Positions 6,118 through 6,963 of a stretch of DNA of 6,963 nucleotides are shown here, piece by piece. How positions within the stretch are numbered: position 1 is the stretch's first letter; each line of letters begins with the position of its first letter. This DNA comes from Bifidobacteriaceae bacterium (GTDB lineage: Bacteria; Actinomycetota; Actinomycetes; Actinomycetales; WQXJ01). The notes under the pieces were generated by a model. It saw only the letters and a program-made list of their open reading frames with translations. It did no database searches and was not told the origin of the DNA. The stretch lies in NCBI GenBank assembly GCA_031256885.1, contig JAIRPS010000025.1, positions 1 through 6,963 of the forward strand. Reading direction: 5' to 3'. A program made the position numbers and the translations under genes.

Positions 6118-6963
6118 ATGGTAAGCAAGAAGTATCTGCGTACCGTAACGGCCGCGCTGGCCGTAGGCGCAATGCTACTGGCGGGCGGCTGCTCGTCCAA
6201 CAAGGAAGAGAAGCCGGTAGAGTCAACACCTGCAGCTGAATCGCCTGCCCCGGTAGACGAGTCGCCAGCAGCAGAGCCTCCCGTAGAGGAGCCCGTAACC
6301 GCTGGTCTGTTGACCGCTGGCGACAAGATTGCTGTGTCAATGCCTTGGCAGGGCACGCAAAACTTCAAGGAAGCCGTTGAGCAGTTCCCGGCAGCCCTTG
6401 AAGGCGCTGGCTGGACCAACGCTGGCGTGCTTGACGCCAACAACAAGGCTGAGACTCAGCAGCAGCAGATTCAGCAGTTCATCGCTGATGGCGCCAAGGC
6501 GATCATCATTGGTGCTGTTGATGGTAAGCAGCTCAGCGCTGTGGTTGAAGACGCCAAGGCTCAGGGCATTGTCATTCTTGGCTATGACCGTCTGATTGAA
6601 GGTACTGAAGCTGTTGACGGCGTTGTTCAGTACGGTTCAATTGCCACTGGTAAGAAAGAAGCTGAAGCACTGGTTCAGGGCCTGCAAGAAAAGGTTAGCC
6701 CTGATGGTCCGTGGACGATCGAGCTGTTTGCTGGCGGCCCCTCTGACCCCAACGCCAAGTTCTTCTTTGATGGCGCAATGGAAGTTCTGCAGCCACTGAT
6801 CGATGCTGGTCAGATCAAGGTTGGCTCCGGCCAGGTTGATTTCGAGACTGTTGCTACCCCGGATTGGGATAACGGCAAAGCTCAGACCCGTATGGATTCG
6901 CTGTTGACCGGCAACTATGCTGGTGGCAAGTCGCCTGATGGCGTTCTGGCTCCGAACGACGGC
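6118..6963 (+). CDS. chvE: ChvE-like sugar-binding lipoprotein (3' end outside window)
   Basis: The first 282 residues of a substrate-binding protein for the importer encoded just upstream; the frame is still open at the window end. Residues 1-24 are a lipoprotein signal peptide: basic KKYLR, a hydrophobic core, and the lipobox-like LAGGC with C25 as the lipidated cysteine. Residues 26-69 are an acidic Pro/Glu/Ala linker. The periplasmic-binding-protein fold follows from about K70. ChvE-group wording is clear in GYDRLI (155-160), IELFAGGPSDPNAKFFFDGAM (201-221), QPLIDAGQIKVGSGQ (225-239), AQTRMDSLL (255-263) and APNDG (278-282). Comparison with ChvE suggests that roughly the last third of the fold is missing. 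The first loop (MPWQGTQNF, 75-83) differs from the ChvE pattern as I recall it. Family placement is firm; the sugar is not predictable. The symbol is by family, not by proven function. Confidence 0.9.
   Translation, partial: MVSKKYLRTVTAALAVGAMLLAGGCSSNKEEKPVESTPAAESPAPVDESPAAEPPVEEPVTAGLLTAGDKIAVSMPWQGTQNFKEAVEQFPAALEGAGWTNAGVLDANNKAETQQQQIQQFIADGAKAIIIGAVDGKQLSAVVEDAKAQGIVILGYDRLIEGTEAVDGVVQYGSIATGKKEAEALVQGLQEKVSPDGPWTIELFAGGPSDPNAKFFFDGAMEVLQPLIDAGQIKVGSGQVDFETVATPDWDNGKAQTRMDSLLTGNYAGGKSPDGVLAPNDG
6193..6324 (+). repeat. Acidic Pro/Glu/Ala linker with imperfect PV[E/D] repeats
   Basis: Residues 26-69 of the binding lipoprotein tether its fold to the lipid anchor. Three imperfect units start at P33 (PVESTPAAESPA), P45 (PVDESPAAEPP) and V56 (VEEPV), with matching DNA wording such as CCGGTAGA. 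Nine acidic residues against two lysines fall in positions 29-58. The repetition suggests growth by small internal duplications. Confidence 0.7.

Noticed and set aside
5997..6239. 80-residue plus-strand frame starting in the mmsB-chvE gap
   Set aside because: It runs into the lipoprotein gene in a different frame, lacks a ribosome site, and its first half falls in the hairpin-rich spacer.
6030..6446. Ser/Ala/Thr-rich 138-residue minus-strand frame
   Set aside because: It is the antisense of the acidic Pro/Ala linker, whose repetitive codons keep the opposite frame open.

Overview
The window looks like an ordinary piece of chromosome from an actinobacterium of moderate GC (sampled lines run in the mid-50s percent). 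The FolD and GlyA proteins carry wording typical of actinobacterial versions (for example GRGITVGR and [17 protein letters not shown] in Fol[15 protein letters not shown] in GlyA), and the glyA-folD overlap is a common actinobacterial arrangement. I cannot name the genus. I saw no mobile element, CRISPR array, tRNA, rRNA or phage gene.

Layout. Positions 2-244 (+) are the C-terminal end of an unrecognised protein. A small FHA-domain protein follows almost without a gap (about 250-702, +). Convergent to these, on the minus strand, is a translationally coupled one-carbon pair: glyA (2931 to 1621) then folD (1624 to 734). A divergent intergenic region of about 200 bp (2932-3133) contains two matching TTCAAG-N-CTTGA palindromes 43 bp apart and a separate CGGTCTG/CAGACCG palindrome. 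On the plus strand a CUT2-type sugar importer follows: ATPase (3134-4684), permease (4707-5972), then a 145-nt spacer with two good hairpins and a tandem repeat. Last is a ChvE-like substrate-binding lipoprotein (6118 to beyond the window end).

How the genes work together. GlyA makes glycine and 5,10-methylene-THF from serine and THF; FolD oxidises the methylene-THF to 10-formyl-THF for purine and formyl-methionine synthesis. MmsA, MmsB and the ChvE-like protein should form one monosaccharide importer: the lipoprotein captures sugar outside the membrane, the permease dimer carries it across and the tandem ATPase powers it.

The protein families are all known, so I do not claim a new system. 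The points worth a second look are regulatory or evolutionary: the paired palindromes between the divergent operons, the structured leader in front of a binding protein placed last in its operon, the unusual first loop of that binding protein, and an abrupt switch in valine codon choice at the boundary between its leader/linker and its sugar-binding fold.
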